From contig NW_026516232.1 in assembly GCF_025602895.1 (NCBI RefSeq), positions 434,001-498,000 of the forward strand: a DNA stretch of 64,000 bases, written 5' to 3'. Below are positions 1-10,882 of this stretch, piece by piece. Below the pieces are notes generated by a model. That model ran no database searches. It saw only the letters and a list, made by a program, of their open reading frames with translations, and was not told the DNA's origin. Positions within the stretch are counted from its first letter, which is position 1, and the number at the start of each line of letters is the position of its first letter. The stretch comes from Polychytrium aggregatum (Eukaryota; Chytridiomycota; Chytridiomycetes; Polychytriales). Position numbers and translations under genes: made by a program.

Positions 1-2600
1 ACGCGTATCACCGCGGCAGGATCGAGAAGCAGAGGCGGATCCCTCGACACGGAGGCCGACGAAGGGATGTAGTCCGAGCGACGAGACAGGGCATCGGCCT
101 TGCCGTTCCTCGCACCAGGACGGTACTGGATGCGGATGTCGAACCGAGACAAGAACTGGGACCACCGTGCATGACGCTGGTTTAGGATGCGAGCCGTTGC
201 CAGGTACTCCAAGTTCTTGTGATCGGTCAGAACGGCAACGGGATGCTGGGCGCCTTCGAGGTAGTGTCGCCACGCCTCGAAAGCCTCCTTGATCGCCAAC
301 AGCTCTTTCTCGTATATGCTGTAGTTACGTTCAGCATTCGAGAGTGTCCGCGAATGGAACGAGCAAGGATGAAGGCGATCATCAGCACCCCGCTGGGAGA
401 GCACGCATCCAAGCGCAAAGTCCGACGCATCTGACTCTACGACGAACGGCTTGGATGGGTCCGGATGCACCAGAACGGGCTCCGAAACGAAGGCATCCTT
501 CAAGGATCTGAATGCTTTATCGGCTTCGCGGGACCACTGGAAGCCATGCGTCTTCCGGAAGAGCCGAGTCATGGGCCCCGCGATCTTTGCGTATCCATCG
601 ATGAAGCGTCGATAGAAGTTCGCAAACCCGACAAAGGATCGAAGATCCGAGATGTTGCGCGGTATGGGCCAATCCAAGATCGCAGAGAGCTTGGATCGCT
701 CCATACCGATGCCCTCGGGCGAGACCATGAAACCAAGGAACGAGACCGAGGTTTTGGAGAACTCGCACTTCTCCAGCTTGCAATACAGCTTTGCAGCTCG
801 GAGCTTCGAGAGGACCTGCTTGACGTGCTCTACATGCTGCGACGGATCAGCACTGTAGATCAAGATATCGTCAAGATACGCAATTGCGAACTGGTCCAAC
901 TCGGTGCGCAGGACGTCGTTGATGAAGTGCTGGAACGTCGCTGGCGCGTTGGTGAGCCCAAAGGGCATCACCAAGTACTCGAAGTGCCCATATCGAGTAC
1001 GGAAAGCTGTCTTCCACTCGTCCCCGGAGCGGATGCGCAGCAGATTGTAGGCTCCACGAAGGTCCAGCTTAGTGAACACCTTCGCGCCTCGAAGTCGGTC
1101 CAGCAGCTCGCCGATCAGCGGTAAAGGGTAACGGTTCTTTACCGTGATACCGTTCAGTGCGCGGTAGTCAACGCAAAGACGAAGTGAGCCGTCCTTCTTC
1201 TTGACGAAGAGGATTGGTGAGCCTGCTGGGGACGACGAAGGACGAACGAATCCCTTGGCAAGATTCTCGTCGAGATAGTCACGCAGAGCGTGAAGTTCGG
1301 GCTCGGACAGTGAGTACAGAGGCCCGAACTTTGGCGACTTGCCCGGCTCCAAGTCAATGGGGCAGTCATAAGGGCGATGCGGAGGCAAGGAGTCAGCTTC
1401 CTGTTTAGAGAAAACAGACAGGAAGTCCTTGTACTCCGCAGGCACTTCGACAGTCGCAGTGCTCGGCTCGTCAGTGGGCAGGACATGGACCTGAAAGATG
1501 GTCAGGGGTTGCGTTCCATGCCTGCATGCATCCAAAGACTCGCGCATCGAGCGGTAATCAATGCTGCAGACGCGGAGAGGAGCGTCCGAGCTGAGAGGAG
1601 GGGCGTGGACAAGGTCAGAATAATGTTCGACGGTTACTTTATTCTGAACAATGTCCGAAGAACAAACAACAGGAGGAGGTACATCAAGGAGGGAAAGAGA
1701 ACTGACAACAGAAGAAGGGGTTTGGGAAGAGCGAAGGGGTTCGGGAGGAACAAGACAAGAAGGGGAAGACGAAGGTGGGAGCGTAGGAGAGGAGCTTAGA
1801 TCAATCAAAGGAGTGGAATCATCAAGAAGGGGAGTGACATTGGAGGAAGTGGAGCAAGACGAAAGAGAAGTAGTGCATGGAGAGGGGTCGGAATCAACAG
1901 AAGGAGGGAGACAAAGAAGACCGCGAGACCAGACAATCTTGGGCTCGGCGGTGCGCAACCAAGGAAAGCCAAGGATAAGTGGTTGATGTGGAGACCTGAT
2001 CACATCGAACCGAAGGCGTTGCGAGACGTCCCCGAGAATCACCTCGAGTGGAGCAGTCTCGCGGAGGATGGGGCCAGACGACAGCGGCTTACCATCCACG
2101 CCTTCCACTGCCAAGGGCGAAGCCTTGGAGCAGGTGGGGACAGAGTGTCGAGCAACAAAGTCCTCGTCGATAAAGTTGCCAGAGGCACCAGAATCGACAA
2201 GTCCTTCGCACGACAGAGAATCACCAGAAGGAAGACGAACAGCGACGGGAACAACCAACGAGCAACGACGAACAGACGAAACACAAGACTTTGGTTCGGT
2301 ACCAGCTTCGGCACCAGGGTTGCGGCTAGCACAGACAGTTAACTTTGCCGAGGGTTGGCAGGACAGCTCAGGTATTTGCACCTGTGGATGAGGTGCAGTT
2401 CCCAGTGACACCAGAGGTGCCACGGGTACTATGCCAGAGCTGAGAGTGTCCGCCGGTCCAGAGGCAAGGCGAAGCTGTCCGCACATCACTGCTTCCCCAG
2501 TACTTACCAAAGGCACCTTACCAATGTCTTCACTTTCGGAAGGCGGTGGGCACGGCTCCGGTTCAAGGCCTTCACTTAGAACCGGGCCTGGTCGTTTCCC
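1..2600 (-). CDS. pol: Pol of element 1 (protease, RT, RNase H; partial)
   Basis: Read in the -1 frame relative to gag, entered at the heptamer 2594-2600. The frame is open to position 1 and has no need of its own ATG. An aspartic protease motif DSGAS is encoded near 2185-2200. Reverse transcriptase follows, with [18 protein letters not shown] near 1140-1200 and the catalytic YLDDILIYS near 865-880. RNase H begins at ESDASDFALG near 420-435. The last codons at the window edge follow the RNase H domain (NGKADALSRR near 90-110). Integrase is off the edge. No stop codon or frameshift was found in the parts translated, so the element may be intact. Confidence 0.85.
2558..2600 (-). promoter_or_regulatory. 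-1 ribosomal frameshift element of element 1
   Basis: The heptamer GGGAAAC (complement 2594-2600) lies in the gag frame as G GGA AAC. Eight nucleotides downstream a perfect 7-bp stem pairs CCGGTTC (complement 2579-2585) with GAACCGG (complement 2558-2564). A GGC/GCC extension with one bulged A brings the spacer to 5 nt. The gag stop sits at the start of the 14-nt loop. Slipping one base back opens the pol frame. Heptamer, spacing and hairpin match known retroviral -1 sites; function is inferred. Confidence 0.8.
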
Positions 2601-3553
2601 GAACTGAAGTCTTGCACTTCTCCATCCTCGTAAACGATGGTGCGGATGATCCTCGGGCCGGGAGGTCCAGGGGGCGGTCCGGTAGCTCTGGTAGATCCAA
2701 ACTTGACGGGGCAGTTTCGTACCAAGTGGCCCTTCTTGCCACAGTACAGGCAGAGTCCAAAGCGGCGGCGGCGTTGTTTCTCCTCGGCGGTCAGGGGTCC
2801 AGAGACGGCAGAGTCCACTTGCATGGGCTCGGAAACAATGTAGGAGGGGTGCGGCGGAGCGAGGACGGGCGCGGGAGCGATGGCGGGAACGGCAGCGGAG
2901 GCGGAACCAAAGGCGAACTGGGAAGACCGGTAGCGGGCAGGCGTGCTTCGGCGCTCTTGACGGCGCTCGCGGATTCGTGCATCGAGCTCGTTACAAAGCT
3001 CGATGTACTCCTCCAGATCTCGTGGCAGAGGGCGAACTCGCGAAAGTTCGTCTCTGACATCATCCGACAAGCCAAGTCGGAAGAACGAGATCTTTGCACC
3101 GTCGTTCCAAGTCGTATCGGCGGCAATACGAAGGAACTCGGATGCATAGACTGCGCACGGGCGGTTGCCCTGAGACAGTGTGGTGATCACTGACTCGGCA
3201 GTCCTGGCCCGATCAGGGTCGTCAAACACTTTGGAAAAGCGTTCTAGGAAATCGCCAAAAGAGTTGAGTCGGGGATCACCCATCTCAAGCATCGGAGTCG
3301 CCCACTGGAGAGCCGGTCCAGTGAGCAGACTAATGACGAATCCGACCTTAATCGGGTCAGCAGGGAACCGGTGGGGCTGCATTCGTATATACAGTTTGCA
3401 CTGATTTACGAATGCCCGGAACCCTTGCCGGTTACCGTCGTAACGGTCCGGCATCTGCACGCTGTACCCAGCGGCAGGAGCATCGCGAGCTGTCCGGAGC
3501 TCGGCGAGCTCGGCCTCCAAGGCACGGAGGCGGTCCACGAGGGCAGGATCCAT
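2576..3553 (-). CDS. gag: Gag of Ty3/gypsy element 1
   Basis: Capsid/nucleocapsid polyprotein, 325 aa from the ATG at 3553. The frame is open further upstream to 3748, but that part overlaps the leader, and the Kozak-like ATG before a coiled-coil start (DPALVDRLRALEAELAEL) is the better choice. The middle is a retrotransposon gag domain. Near the C-terminus lies one CCHC zinc knuckle (CLYCGKKGHLVRNC), which binds RNA during particle assembly. The stop at 2576 is preceded by the in-frame heptamer G GGA AAC at 2594-2600, so most ribosomes should end here and a fraction shift into pol. Family assignment is firm; the exact start is inferred. Confidence 0.85.
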   Translation of the reverse strand: MDPALVDRLRALEAELAELRTARDAPAAGYSVQMPDRYDGNRQGFRAFVNQCKLYIRMQPHRFPADPIKVGFVISLLTGPALQWATPMLEMGDPRLNSFGDFLERFSKVFDDPDRARTAESVITTLSQGNRPCAVYASEFLRIAADTTWNDGAKISFFRLGLSDDVRDELSRVRPLPRDLEEYIELCNELDARIRERRQERRSTPARYRSSQFAFGSASAAVPAIAPAPVLAPPHPSYIVSEPMQVDSAVSGPLTAEEKQRRRRFGLCLYCGKKGHLVRNCPVKFGSTRATGPPPGPPGPRIIRTIVYEDGEVQDFSSGNDQARF

Positions 3554-3762
3554 GGCGGGACTGGGACTGGGACTGGGAAAAAAAAAGCGAGGAGGTTCAA
3601 GAACAGGAGAGCGAAGAGGGCTCAGACACAAGTGTGCTTGAGGTTCGGACAGGACTAGGAAAGGGGCGGGGCTAGGAGCGGAAGATACCAAGCAGGTGGT
3701 ATCAGTAGAAGAGAGTTCGAACAAAGTGTAAGGAGTGAACAAGCGCAAGGACGAAGACCAAG

Positions 3763-4145
3763 TGCTTGGTATGAGCTTTATTAGCTTTTAGCCCCGAACA
3801 CCAAAGAACAAGTTTTGTTCGAACTGGTGTTCAACATAGGCTCAGACATGCAGGGCTATTTATAGACCGGGAGAAGGTCGAGGGGCAAAAGTGGGCGAGA
3901 AGGGTGGAGCATCACAGAGAAGCGAGAAGGGGGTGCGAGAGTGGCTGGTGTGCAAGCGAGAGAGGCTTGGCACAGCCCGGGGACATGTGCCGAGCGGTGG
4001 GGGAGGCAGGAAACCAGTAGACGCGGGTGGCAACGGCGCGTGCTCATGCATGGGGGCAAACAAACACGTGGGGACTCATGATTGGTGCGGAGGGCGAGAG
4101 CATGCGGGACAATCTCATTGGTCCGTTGTGATGCTGGTCATCACA
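3763..4145 (-). repeat. 5' LTR of element 1 (boundaries approximate)
   Basis: Read on the minus strand, the LTR most likely begins TGTGATG at 4145. Those bases form a perfect 7-bp inverted repeat with 4127-4133. A TATA box (TATAAATA) lies at 3857-3864 and an AATAAA signal at 3777-3782, the expected order for U3-R-U5. The inner end is placed at 3763 because ...GCA is followed by a TGG-type primer-binding stretch, but the second LTR is outside the window, so this border is inferred. Confidence 0.6.
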
Positions 4146-6276
4146 GGTGTCCTGCCGTTGGTGAGTCGTGTCGAGCCCGGAGTATCTCGAGCTTTCGATC
4201 GTCGCTCTCGACAAGTACTTGGTGTGAAAGCTTGGTCGTGAGGCTTCGCATCCAGCGTTCGTCCGGTAAGAGGGTGATCGTTGTCGGGTCGTTGTCGAAA
4301 CCATCTCCCCCCTCCGGAGCGAGGTCCAGGCGCCTCGACAGTGCGTCTGCCACGGTGTTGAGGTGCCCGGGGGTGTAGGTGAGCTTGAAGTCGTACTCGG
4401 AAAGTAGTTCGGCCCATCGGGCGTGTCGTTGCTTGAGCGTGCGACGGGTGCGGAAGAAGGTGAGATTCTTGTGGTCGGACCTGACAGAGATGTCTCGAGC
4501 ACCGACAAGGTAGTGACGCCAGAAACGGAAAGCCTCCACGATCGCTAGGAGCTCCTTGTCATGCACCGAGTAGTTGCGCTCGGCGTCATTGAGCTTCCTA
4601 GAGAAGAATGCGACTGGGTGGTAAGCTGACGCGGTGTCGTGTGACATGGGCTGTGAAAGCACAGCACCCAGCGCAAAGTCAGAAGCATCTGTCTCGAGCA
4701 GGAAAGGGAGGCTCGAGTCGACATGCTTGAGCACCGGAGCTGAGGTAACGGCATTCTTGAGAGCCGTGAAGGCTTGTTCGGCTTCTGGGGTCCACTGGAA
4801 GCTGGTGGTCTTCTTGGTGAGGTCGGACATGGGCTTGGCGTGCTCGGAGTAGTGCTCGATAAACTTGCGGTAGAAGTTGCAGAAACCCAGGAAGCTTTGT
4901 ACACCCTTGAGGGATGTTGGGGACTTCCACTCCATGATGGTTTGAACCTTGTCGGGCGCCATGGCGACGCCCTTGGTCGACACTATGAAACCCAGGAACT
5001 CGATTGAGTGCTTGTGGAACTCGCACTTCTCGAGCTTGGCATACAGCTTGTTGTCCCTGAGGCGCTGCAGGACTGTCCTGACATGGGCGGTGTGGGACTC
5101 CGGATCGGGTGAGAATACTAAAATGTCATCAAGGTACACTACCACGAACTGGTCTAGAACGTCTCGGAAGATGTCGTTCATCATCGATTGGAAGATTGCG
5201 GGAGCATTGGTAAGCCCAAAGGGCATTACCAAGTACTCGAAGTGACCGAACTTACAGCGGAACGCAGTCTTCCACTGGTCACTCGGCTTCATCCTGACCA
5301 AGTTGTACGCGCCCCTCAGATCAATTTTCGAAAAGATCTTGGCGCTGCCCAGTCGGTCCATGAGCTCCGAGATGAGTGGGAGCGGGTACCTGTTCTTCAC
5401 GGTCATTTCGTTGAGGTCGCGGTAGTCAACACAAGGCCTCAAACCACCGTCCTTCTTCTTCACAAAGAAGATGGGTGCGCCGGCGGGGGATTTCGAGGGC
5501 TGTATAAAGCCCTTGGCCAGCATGTCGTTGATGTAGTCCTCTAGCGCCTTGGACTCGGATGGGGACAGGTTGTACAGCTGCTTGAAAGGTGGCGCAGCGC
5601 CTTCATCCTTCAATGGGATGTCGCAGTCGAAGCGGCGCTGAGCGGGCAGCAACTCCGCTTCGATTTTCGAGAAGACATCTGCGAAGTCATGGTAGGTGCT
5701 CGGAAGCATCTCAGGTATCTCCTCGCTCGGGGTAGTGCCCGTGGGAATCGAAGGCGTGCCCAATCCCATGGGGTTTCCATCTACTGACGCGTCGCGCACC
5801 GAGTTGACCCCGTGGGAAACTATGGAACCAAGCTGCCAATCCACGGCAGGGTTACACTCCTGAAGCCATGGGAAACCCAAAATAATGGCAAAGTGGGGGG
5901 AGTTACAAGGGAAAATATCAAAGACCATAGCGTGGGAACGGGGGAGAGGATGGACGTCAAGATCACAGGGGTACGTCTCGTCTGTGATCAGTTGGGTAGA
6001 GGAATTGTCTGCGAGGTAGACTCTAAGGGGCTTTGGTTTCTTTCTAATAGGAATGTGGCGATGCTGAACAAGGTTGGAATCGAGGAGGTTACACGAAGAG
6101 CCCGAGTCAATAAGGGCGTTACACAAGATTGTGCTACCATGCAAGTGAAGTGTAACAGGGACAATGAGGCTCCTTGGAGCCTTTCGAGAAGTAACAGTTG
6201 CATTAAAGAGAGTGGGGGCCGCAGAGGTATCGTCCAGGGTTAGGCCCCTTACTGTGCCTGGACGCTGAAGTTTGGG
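4141..6276 (-). pseudogene. pol: Pol of element 2, truncated in the integrase zinc finger
   Basis: Entered by a -1 shift at 6270-6276, pol reads without stops through the protease (ALIDSGSSCNLLDS), reverse transcriptase (VKKKDGGLRPCVDYRDLN; catalytic [12 protein letters not shown]), RNase H (ETDASDFALGAVLSQ) and the connection, to TAGHL. This is the first part of the integrase HHCC motif, which normally continues G-x-x-K-T. There the reading frame meets the LTR of element 1 and stops at 4141. The sequence is closer to element 1 than to element 3 across RT, so elements 1 and 2 belong to one lineage. Confidence 0.88.
6231..6276 (-). promoter_or_regulatory. -1 ribosomal frameshift element of element 2
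   Basis: The heptamer CCCAAAC (complement 6270-6276) is read as C CCA AAC in gag. After a 5-nt spacer, CGTCCAGG (complement 6257-6264) pairs perfectly with CCTGGACG (complement 6231-6238) around an 18-nt loop that contains the gag TAA. A -1 slip leads straight into pol. The slippery bases differ from elements 1 and 3, but the layout is the same. Confidence 0.75.
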
Positions 6277-6631
6277 TGGCTCTTGTTGGGGCAGGTCTTG
6301 GCATGGTGACCCGGTTCACCACAGTAGAGGCAGAGGTTCTCTCTTAATCTCCTCTCCTTCTCCTCACGCGAGAGTGGGCCCTTGGGTAGGGTGTGAACGG
6401 CATCCACCTGCATGGGCTCATAGCGCGTATCATGGAGGGTGACAGGTGGCCGCCCGTGTGGTCTGGGTCCGTGCCCACCTGCCGCCTTCTCCATGCGCCG
6501 AGAGAACTGTCTATTATCAAGCTGGATACACAGGATCATGAAGCGATCCAACTGCTGCGGAACATCGAGGGTCTGGGCCAGTGCATCCTTGATGGGATCA
6601 CTGAGCCCATCGTAGAAGTGCTGGTAGAGGG
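6249..6631 (-). pseudogene. gag: Gag of element 2, C-terminal half
   Basis: This stretch encodes the end of the capsid region, basic and Gly/Pro linkers and one CCHC knuckle ([14 protein letters not shown]), ending at the TAA at 6249. It starts abruptly at the GAGGG duplication beside the element 3 LTR. The N-terminal half lies at 12099-12650 in a matching frame, so the gene was split by insertion rather than by mutation. An in-frame C CCA AAC heptamer at 6270-6276 precedes the stop. Confidence 0.85.
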
Positions 6632-6940
6632 TGTAACGTCCACTACTGGGACGTTGGGGCAAGACGGGGAGGGAGGGGGTACAAGACAAGACAGGACGGG
6701 GCAGAACAGGGCGGTGCTAGGCTACTCTAGCGGACGGGTGAGCTCGGGGAGCACTTACGTTTATTCACGATAAAACCGAACTCCAGACAAACGGGGGGAA
6801 CGGGGGCAACCCGCAGGTATACCCTGCGGTGGCCTGCCTGCGGTGCGTGAAAACGCAAAGCGCAGCACAGGTCACGACCCACTGCGCCGCGCAGTACGCG
6901 CAGTACGCGCAGCACAGCGTCGGAGATACCATCTCCTACA
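6632..6940 (-). repeat. 3' LTR of element 3
   Basis: 309 bp, starting TG and ending CA in plus-strand reading (TGTAACGTCC...CTCCTACA) and identical by eye to 11790-12098. It contains a tandem of CGCAGTACG-type units near 6890-6915 and a short GGAGAT/ATCTCC inverted repeat at its end. Confidence 0.97.
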
Positions 6941-6949
6941 CTCCCACAC
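6941..6949 (-). other. Polypurine tract of element 3
   Basis: GTGTGGGAG on the minus strand sits between the pol stop at 6950 and the 3' LTR. This is the usual place for plus-strand DNA priming. Confidence 0.6.
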
Positions 6950-9900
6950 TTAAGAAGGCTTCCTGCGAGGAGCCCTGCGTGTGCTCTTTATTTGGGGCTC
7001 CTCGAGGTGTTTACCGTATTTACTCAGCTCCTCGGGTGCATGGGACAAGTCCTCCAGTGTTTGCCATGTGTTGCCCGAGTGTGGGTAACCAACCCACTTG
7101 ACATAAAACCGAAGTGACCCATCAGCCACTTTCTTGTGCCTCACGATCCTTTCGACTTCATATTCTTGAGTATAGTATTGTCCGAGGTCGTCTTCCAGTG
7201 GTGCGTCGTCCGGGACACCTTCGTCGGCGTCGGGGAACTGTGCTGGACTGCGGGTCGTGTGGCGACGCAGCTTGGACACATGGAAGACAGGATGGAGCTT
7301 GCTTCCAGGTGGCAAGTCCAACAGGTAGTTGAGGGGACTGGGTCGGGCCGCTATCTTGAACGGTCCTCGGTACTTGGGCAACAACTTCTTTGACTGGGCT
7401 TCGGGGACCTTGATGTTGTCGGCGTCCAGGTAGACAAGGTCTCCAACTTCAAAGGAGACATCCTGGTGTCGGCGGTCGTAGTACTTCGCCATCACTTGTT
7501 GCGCATCCGTGAGCGCGTCGGCGATCATCTTGTGTCGGACTTGATGATCTTTGACAAAGGCACTTGGTTTGGGAGGCAATCCAGCCGTGGACTCGGTCAG
7601 TGTCAAGGAGGTGGGAACATCAGGCTGGAATCCGTAGAGCGCCTCAAAGGGGCTCAAGCCAGTTGTGCTCGACTTGGCGGTGTTGTATGCAAACTCTGCA
7701 TGACTCAGCTGTATGTCCCAGTCGTCTTGGCTGGTCGAGGCGTATGTCCTCAGGTATTGCTCGAGGGTGCGGATCGTCCGCTCGGACTGTCCATCCGTTT
7801 GTTGGTGGTGCGAGGTTGACATGTTCAGCTTGGTGCCGAGATGGTCGAACAGACTTGTCCAAAACAAGGAGGTGAATCGGGGGTCTCGATCACTGACGAT
7901 GGACTTTGGGAGGCCGTGGTGCTTGAACACATGCTTGAAGAACAGCAGTGCAAGGTCAGGCGCGGAGCATGTCGTCTGGCACGGCACAAAGTGTGCCATC
8001 TTGCTGAACCTGTCGACAAAGACAGCGATTGCATCGTGGTCCAACTTGGTCGTCGGTAGATGCGTGATGAGATCCATGGACATGCTGGTCCAGGGGCGGT
8101 CGGGAACAGGCAGGGGTTGCAGCAATCCTTGCTCTCGGGTCGTGCGTGACTTGACCATCTTGCAGGTATGGCAGGACTCGATGTACTTCTCGACGGTGCG
8201 CTTCATTCCAGGCCAGTATGCGACTTTGGCCAGTCGGTCGTATGTCTTCTCGACTCCAAAGTGTCCAGCGAGGGGCGAGTCGTGGACCTCTTGGAGCAAC
8301 TTGGTCTTCAACGACGGAATGTCCGGCACACAGACACGGCTGTCCTTCTTCAGGAGGAGCAGGCCATCACGCACTGTGTACTCGGATGATTCGTCGTCCT
8401 TGGGGAGCTTAGACACCTTTCGGAACAGTTCTCCGAACTGTTTGTCGTTGGCGATGTTGTCTCGGACAACATCCAGCATCGTGTTGTCGACACTGACAGT
8501 CGACTCGTACAGTGACGCCAATTGGTAGTCGGGGCGTCGGGACAGTGCGTCAGGCACCACATTGAGTTTGCCTTTCTGGTATACAACCTCGTAGTTGTAC
8601 TCGGCGAGGAACTCCATCCATCGCGCTTGGCGTCGGCTCAGGTTCTTCTTGGTGTCGAGGTAACGCAGTGACTGGTGGTCCGTCACAATCTTGAAGGGCT
8701 TGGCGGTACCGTGGAGGTACACTCGGAACTTCTGCAGCGCGTAGATGATCGCAAGCTGCTCCTTCTCGTGCACGGGATAGTTGATCTCGTGTTGGGACAG
8801 TTTGCGCGACTCGAAGGCAACGGGCCTTCCCTCCTGCATCAAAACAGCTCCCACCGCAAAGTCGGAGGCGTCGGTGTGCACGGAGACATCCGTGTTCGGG
8901 TCGAACACAGCGAGGACAGGAGCGTTCGTCAAGGCGTGCTTGAGGGTCTCGAACGCTTGGCGTTGTGGGTGGTCCCACACGAAGGGGCACTCTTTGCGGA
9001 GTAGGTCTGTGAGTGGACCGGCAGTGCGCGCCAGATCGGGGATGAATCGGCGGTAGTAGTTGACGAGACCGAGAAACGACTGCACGTCAGAGACGCATGC
9101 GAGCGGCGGCCACTCGACCACAGACTTGACCTTGGCGGGGTCGACTTCGATTCCTCTTCCTGAGACAACGTGTCCCAGGAACGGGACTTGATTCTTGAAG
9201 AACTCACACTTGGACAGTTTGGCATACAACTTGTGCTCGCGTAGCTTGGCCAGCACGCGGGCGACATGACCTTCATGGGTCGCTTCATCCTTGCTGTACA
9301 CAAGGATATCATCCAGGTACACGATGACAGAGTTGTCGAGCTCTTGGCGGAACACATCGTTCATCAGCTGCATGAACGTGGCAGGTGCGTTCGTCAATCC
9401 GAACGGCAGCACTAGGAACTCGTACAGTCCGTAGCGAGTCCTGAAGGCGGTCTTGTGGACATCATCCTCGTGGATGCGGATCTGATGGTAGCCTGAGCGG
9501 AGGTCTATCTTGCTAAAGACCTTTGCTCCACTCAGACGATCCATCAACTCGTCGATCCTGGGCAACGGGTAGGTGTTCTTGATGGTCTGTTTGTTTAGTG
9601 CGCGATAGTCGACGCACATCCTGAGATCACCTTCTTTCTTCTTGACAAAGAGCACTGGTGCACCATACGGTGACTGGCTCGGGCGGATGAACCCATGGGC
9701 GAGGAGGTCATCCAACTGGCGCTTGAGTTCGTCCATCTCCGTCAGCGACAGTTGGTACGTCGGTCTTGACGGAGGCGACGAGCCTGGTTCGATGTCGATG
9801 CGATGATCGACGGTGCGTTGGGGTGGCAGGCATTGTGGCAACTGGTCGGGGAATACGTCCTTGTACTCGTCGAGCAGCTTGGTCACCACAGGCGGGGGAC

Positions 9901-10882
9901 CGGGACCGGCTTGGTCGGTGTCGTCGACCTCACGCACGACACAGAGGAACGACGTGTCCTTCTTGATCAGCCTCTTGAATTGCATGGCTGAGAGGAGAGG
10001 TGGCATGTTGGGTGAGGCCATGCCCTGCAGGACAATGTCAGGGCCAACACGGACAGTGCGGCCTTTCCAGTCGACGACTGGAGTCGGCTCGGCACGAGCA
10101 AGCCAGCTCATGCCGAGGATGGCATCGAACTTGGTGTCGATCACTTGGAACAACAGGACAGGATGGTACTTGGGATGGAGGGCCACTCGCAGGACCACTT
10201 GGTGTGTGCACTGCTGCACACGATCGTCTGCAAGCGCCACACTCATCGGCGACTTCTTCTTGGTTGCATGTATGTTGAGCTCCTGGAGCAAGCGTCTGCT
10301 GACAAAGTTGCAGCTTGCTCCAGAGTCCACCATCATTCGGACGGTGTGACCTTGGACGGTGGCAGGGAGGTACAGCAGGGACTCTTCATGGTCCTCCTGC
10401 ACAGCCTCCTGCACCATGACTTGACTTGGGGGAACGGGCGACACTTGGTCTTGGTTGGCTTCATCACGGCCACTCGGACATTTTGGATAGGGTTCGGCCA
10501 TTGCGGGGGCCTGCGGCGTCAGCACGCCATTGCACACGACGTCCACGGCTTGCGGACACATGTCGGAAGCATCCGACACACACGACTTGACAGGGGTGAG
10601 GGCACAGGCGGTCCTGTCCCTCAAGGGTTCTTGATTTTCTTTTTTGTTTTGGTTTTCAATTTTGGTTTTCTCTTCACGTTCGTGGAGAGGCAGGCGGCTT
10701 GCGCCACCATGCACCTCTCGCACGACGCACAACACTTGGTTTGTTTCTCCTTCGGGGGAGGGGGCGAGGTGAACTTCCTCTGGAGACGCGTGGACTGCAT
10801 TGAGCAATCCACGGCGTTGGTCTCCTACTAGGGCTCCAGAGCCACCTAGTAGGGTCGGCCGTTTCCCGACTTCATGGGGCAC
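6950..10882 (-). CDS. pol: Pol of element 3: protease, RT, RNase H, integrase, chromodomain
   Basis: An uninterrupted frame of 1310 codons. The domains in order are: aspartic protease ([10 protein letters not shown], about 190); reverse transcriptase ([18 protein letters not shown], catalytic [12 protein letters not shown], about 440-560); RNase H ([14 protein letters not shown]); integrase zinc finger (AGHFGVEKT then CHTCKMVK); the integrase catalytic core with its Asp, Asp ([10 protein letters not shown]) and Glu (QTDGQSERT); and a chromodomain near 1225-1285 ([27 protein letters not shown]). Chromodomains steer such elements to marked chromatin. It is probably made as Gag-Pol by a -1 shift at 10861-10867. 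An in-frame ATG at 10882 leaves internal initiation as an alternative. Confidence 0.95.
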   Translation of the reverse strand: MPHEVGKRPTLLGGSGALVGDQRRGLLNAVHASPEEVHLAPSPEGETNQVLCVVREVHGGASRLPLHEREEKTKIENQNKKENQEPLRDRTACALTPVKSCVSDASDMCPQAVDVVCNGVLTPQAPAMAEPYPKCPSGRDEANQDQVSPVPPSQVMVQEAVQEDHEESLLYLPATVQGHTVRMMVDSGASCNFVSRRLLQELNIHATKKKSPMSVALADDRVQQCTHQVVLRVALHPKYHPVLLFQVIDTKFDAILGMSWLARAEPTPVVDWKGRTVRVGPDIVLQGMASPNMPPLLSAMQFKRLIKKDTSFLCVVREVDDTDQAGPGPPPVVTKLLDEYKDVFPDQLPQCLPPQRTVDHRIDIEPGSSPPSRPTYQLSLTEMDELKRQLDDLLAHGFIRPSQSPYGAPVLFVKKKEGDLRMCVDYRALNKQTIKNTYPLPRIDELMDRLSGAKVFSKIDLRSGYHQIRIHEDDVHKTAFRTRYGLYEFLVLPFGLTNAPATFMQLMNDVFRQELDNSVIVYLDDILVYSKDEATHEGHVARVLAKLREHKLYAKLSKCEFFKNQVPFLGHVVSGRGIEVDPAKVKSVVEWPPLACVSDVQSFLGLVNYYRRFIPDLARTAGPLTDLLRKECPFVWDHPQRQAFETLKHALTNAPVLAVFDPNTDVSVHTDASDFAVGAVLMQEGRPVAFESRKLSQHEINYPVHEKEQLAIIYALQKFRVYLHGTAKPFKIVTDHQSLRYLDTKKNLSRRQARWMEFLAEYNYEVVYQKGKLNVVPDALSRRPDYQLASLYESTVSVDNTMLDVVRDNIANDKQFGELFRKVSKLPKDDESSEYTVRDGLLLLKKDSRVCVPDIPSLKTKLLQEVHDSPLAGHFGVEKTYDRLAKVAYWPGMKRTVEKYIESCHTCKMVKSRTTREQGLLQPLPVPDRPWTSMSMDLITHLPTTKLDHDAIAVFVDRFSKMAHFVPCQTTCSAPDLALLFFKHVFKHHGLPKSIVSDRDPRFTSLFWTSLFDHLGTKLNMSTSHHQQTDGQSERTIRTLEQYLRTYASTSQDDWDIQLSHAEFAYNTAKSSTTGLSPFEALYGFQPDVPTSLTLTESTAGLPPKPSAFVKDHQVRHKMIADALTDAQQVMAKYYDRRHQDVSFEVGDLVYLDADNIKVPEAQSKKLLPKYRGPFKIAARPSPLNYLLDLPPGSKLHPVFHVSKLRRHTTRSPAQFPDADEGVPDDAPLEDDLGQYYTQEYEVERIVRHKKVADGSLRFYVKWVGYPHSGNTWQTLEDLSHAPEELSKYGKHLEEPQIKSTRRAPRRKPS
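10824..10867 (-). promoter_or_regulatory. -1 ribosomal frameshift element of element 3
   Basis: GGGAAAC (complement 10861-10867) is read as G GGA AAC in gag. Seven nucleotides on, a perfect 9-bp stem joins CCTACTAGG (complement 10845-10853) with CCTAGTAGG (complement 10824-10832). The loop can pair further (GGCT with AGCC). The gag TAG lies inside the 5' arm. This is the strongest of the three sites. Confidence 0.85.

Larger units (their letters stand above)
1..4145 (-). mobile_element. Ty3/gypsy element 1 (left-truncated by the window)
   Basis: An LTR retrotransposon read on the minus strand: 5' LTR about 3763-4145, gag 2576-3553, and pol from the frameshift site at 2594-2600 leftwards past position 1. 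The pol frame stays open through protease, reverse transcriptase and RNase H up to the window edge, so the integrase and the 3' LTR lie outside. Its right end abuts the point where element 2 pol stops inside the integrase HHCC motif. It therefore inserted into element 2. The matching target duplication would be off the left edge and cannot be checked here. Confidence 0.9.
4146..6631 (-). mobile_element. Ty3/gypsy element 2, left fragment (gag 3' part and truncated pol)
   Basis: The older host element of the nest. This fragment carries the C-terminal half of gag and pol up to the start of integrase. Its right border is the GAGGG target duplication at 6627-6631 next to the element 3 LTR; its gag continues at 12099. 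Its left border is the element 1 LTR. The remaining integrase and the 3' LTR would lie left of the window. It is dead in its present form because two insertions interrupt both genes. Confidence 0.88.
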
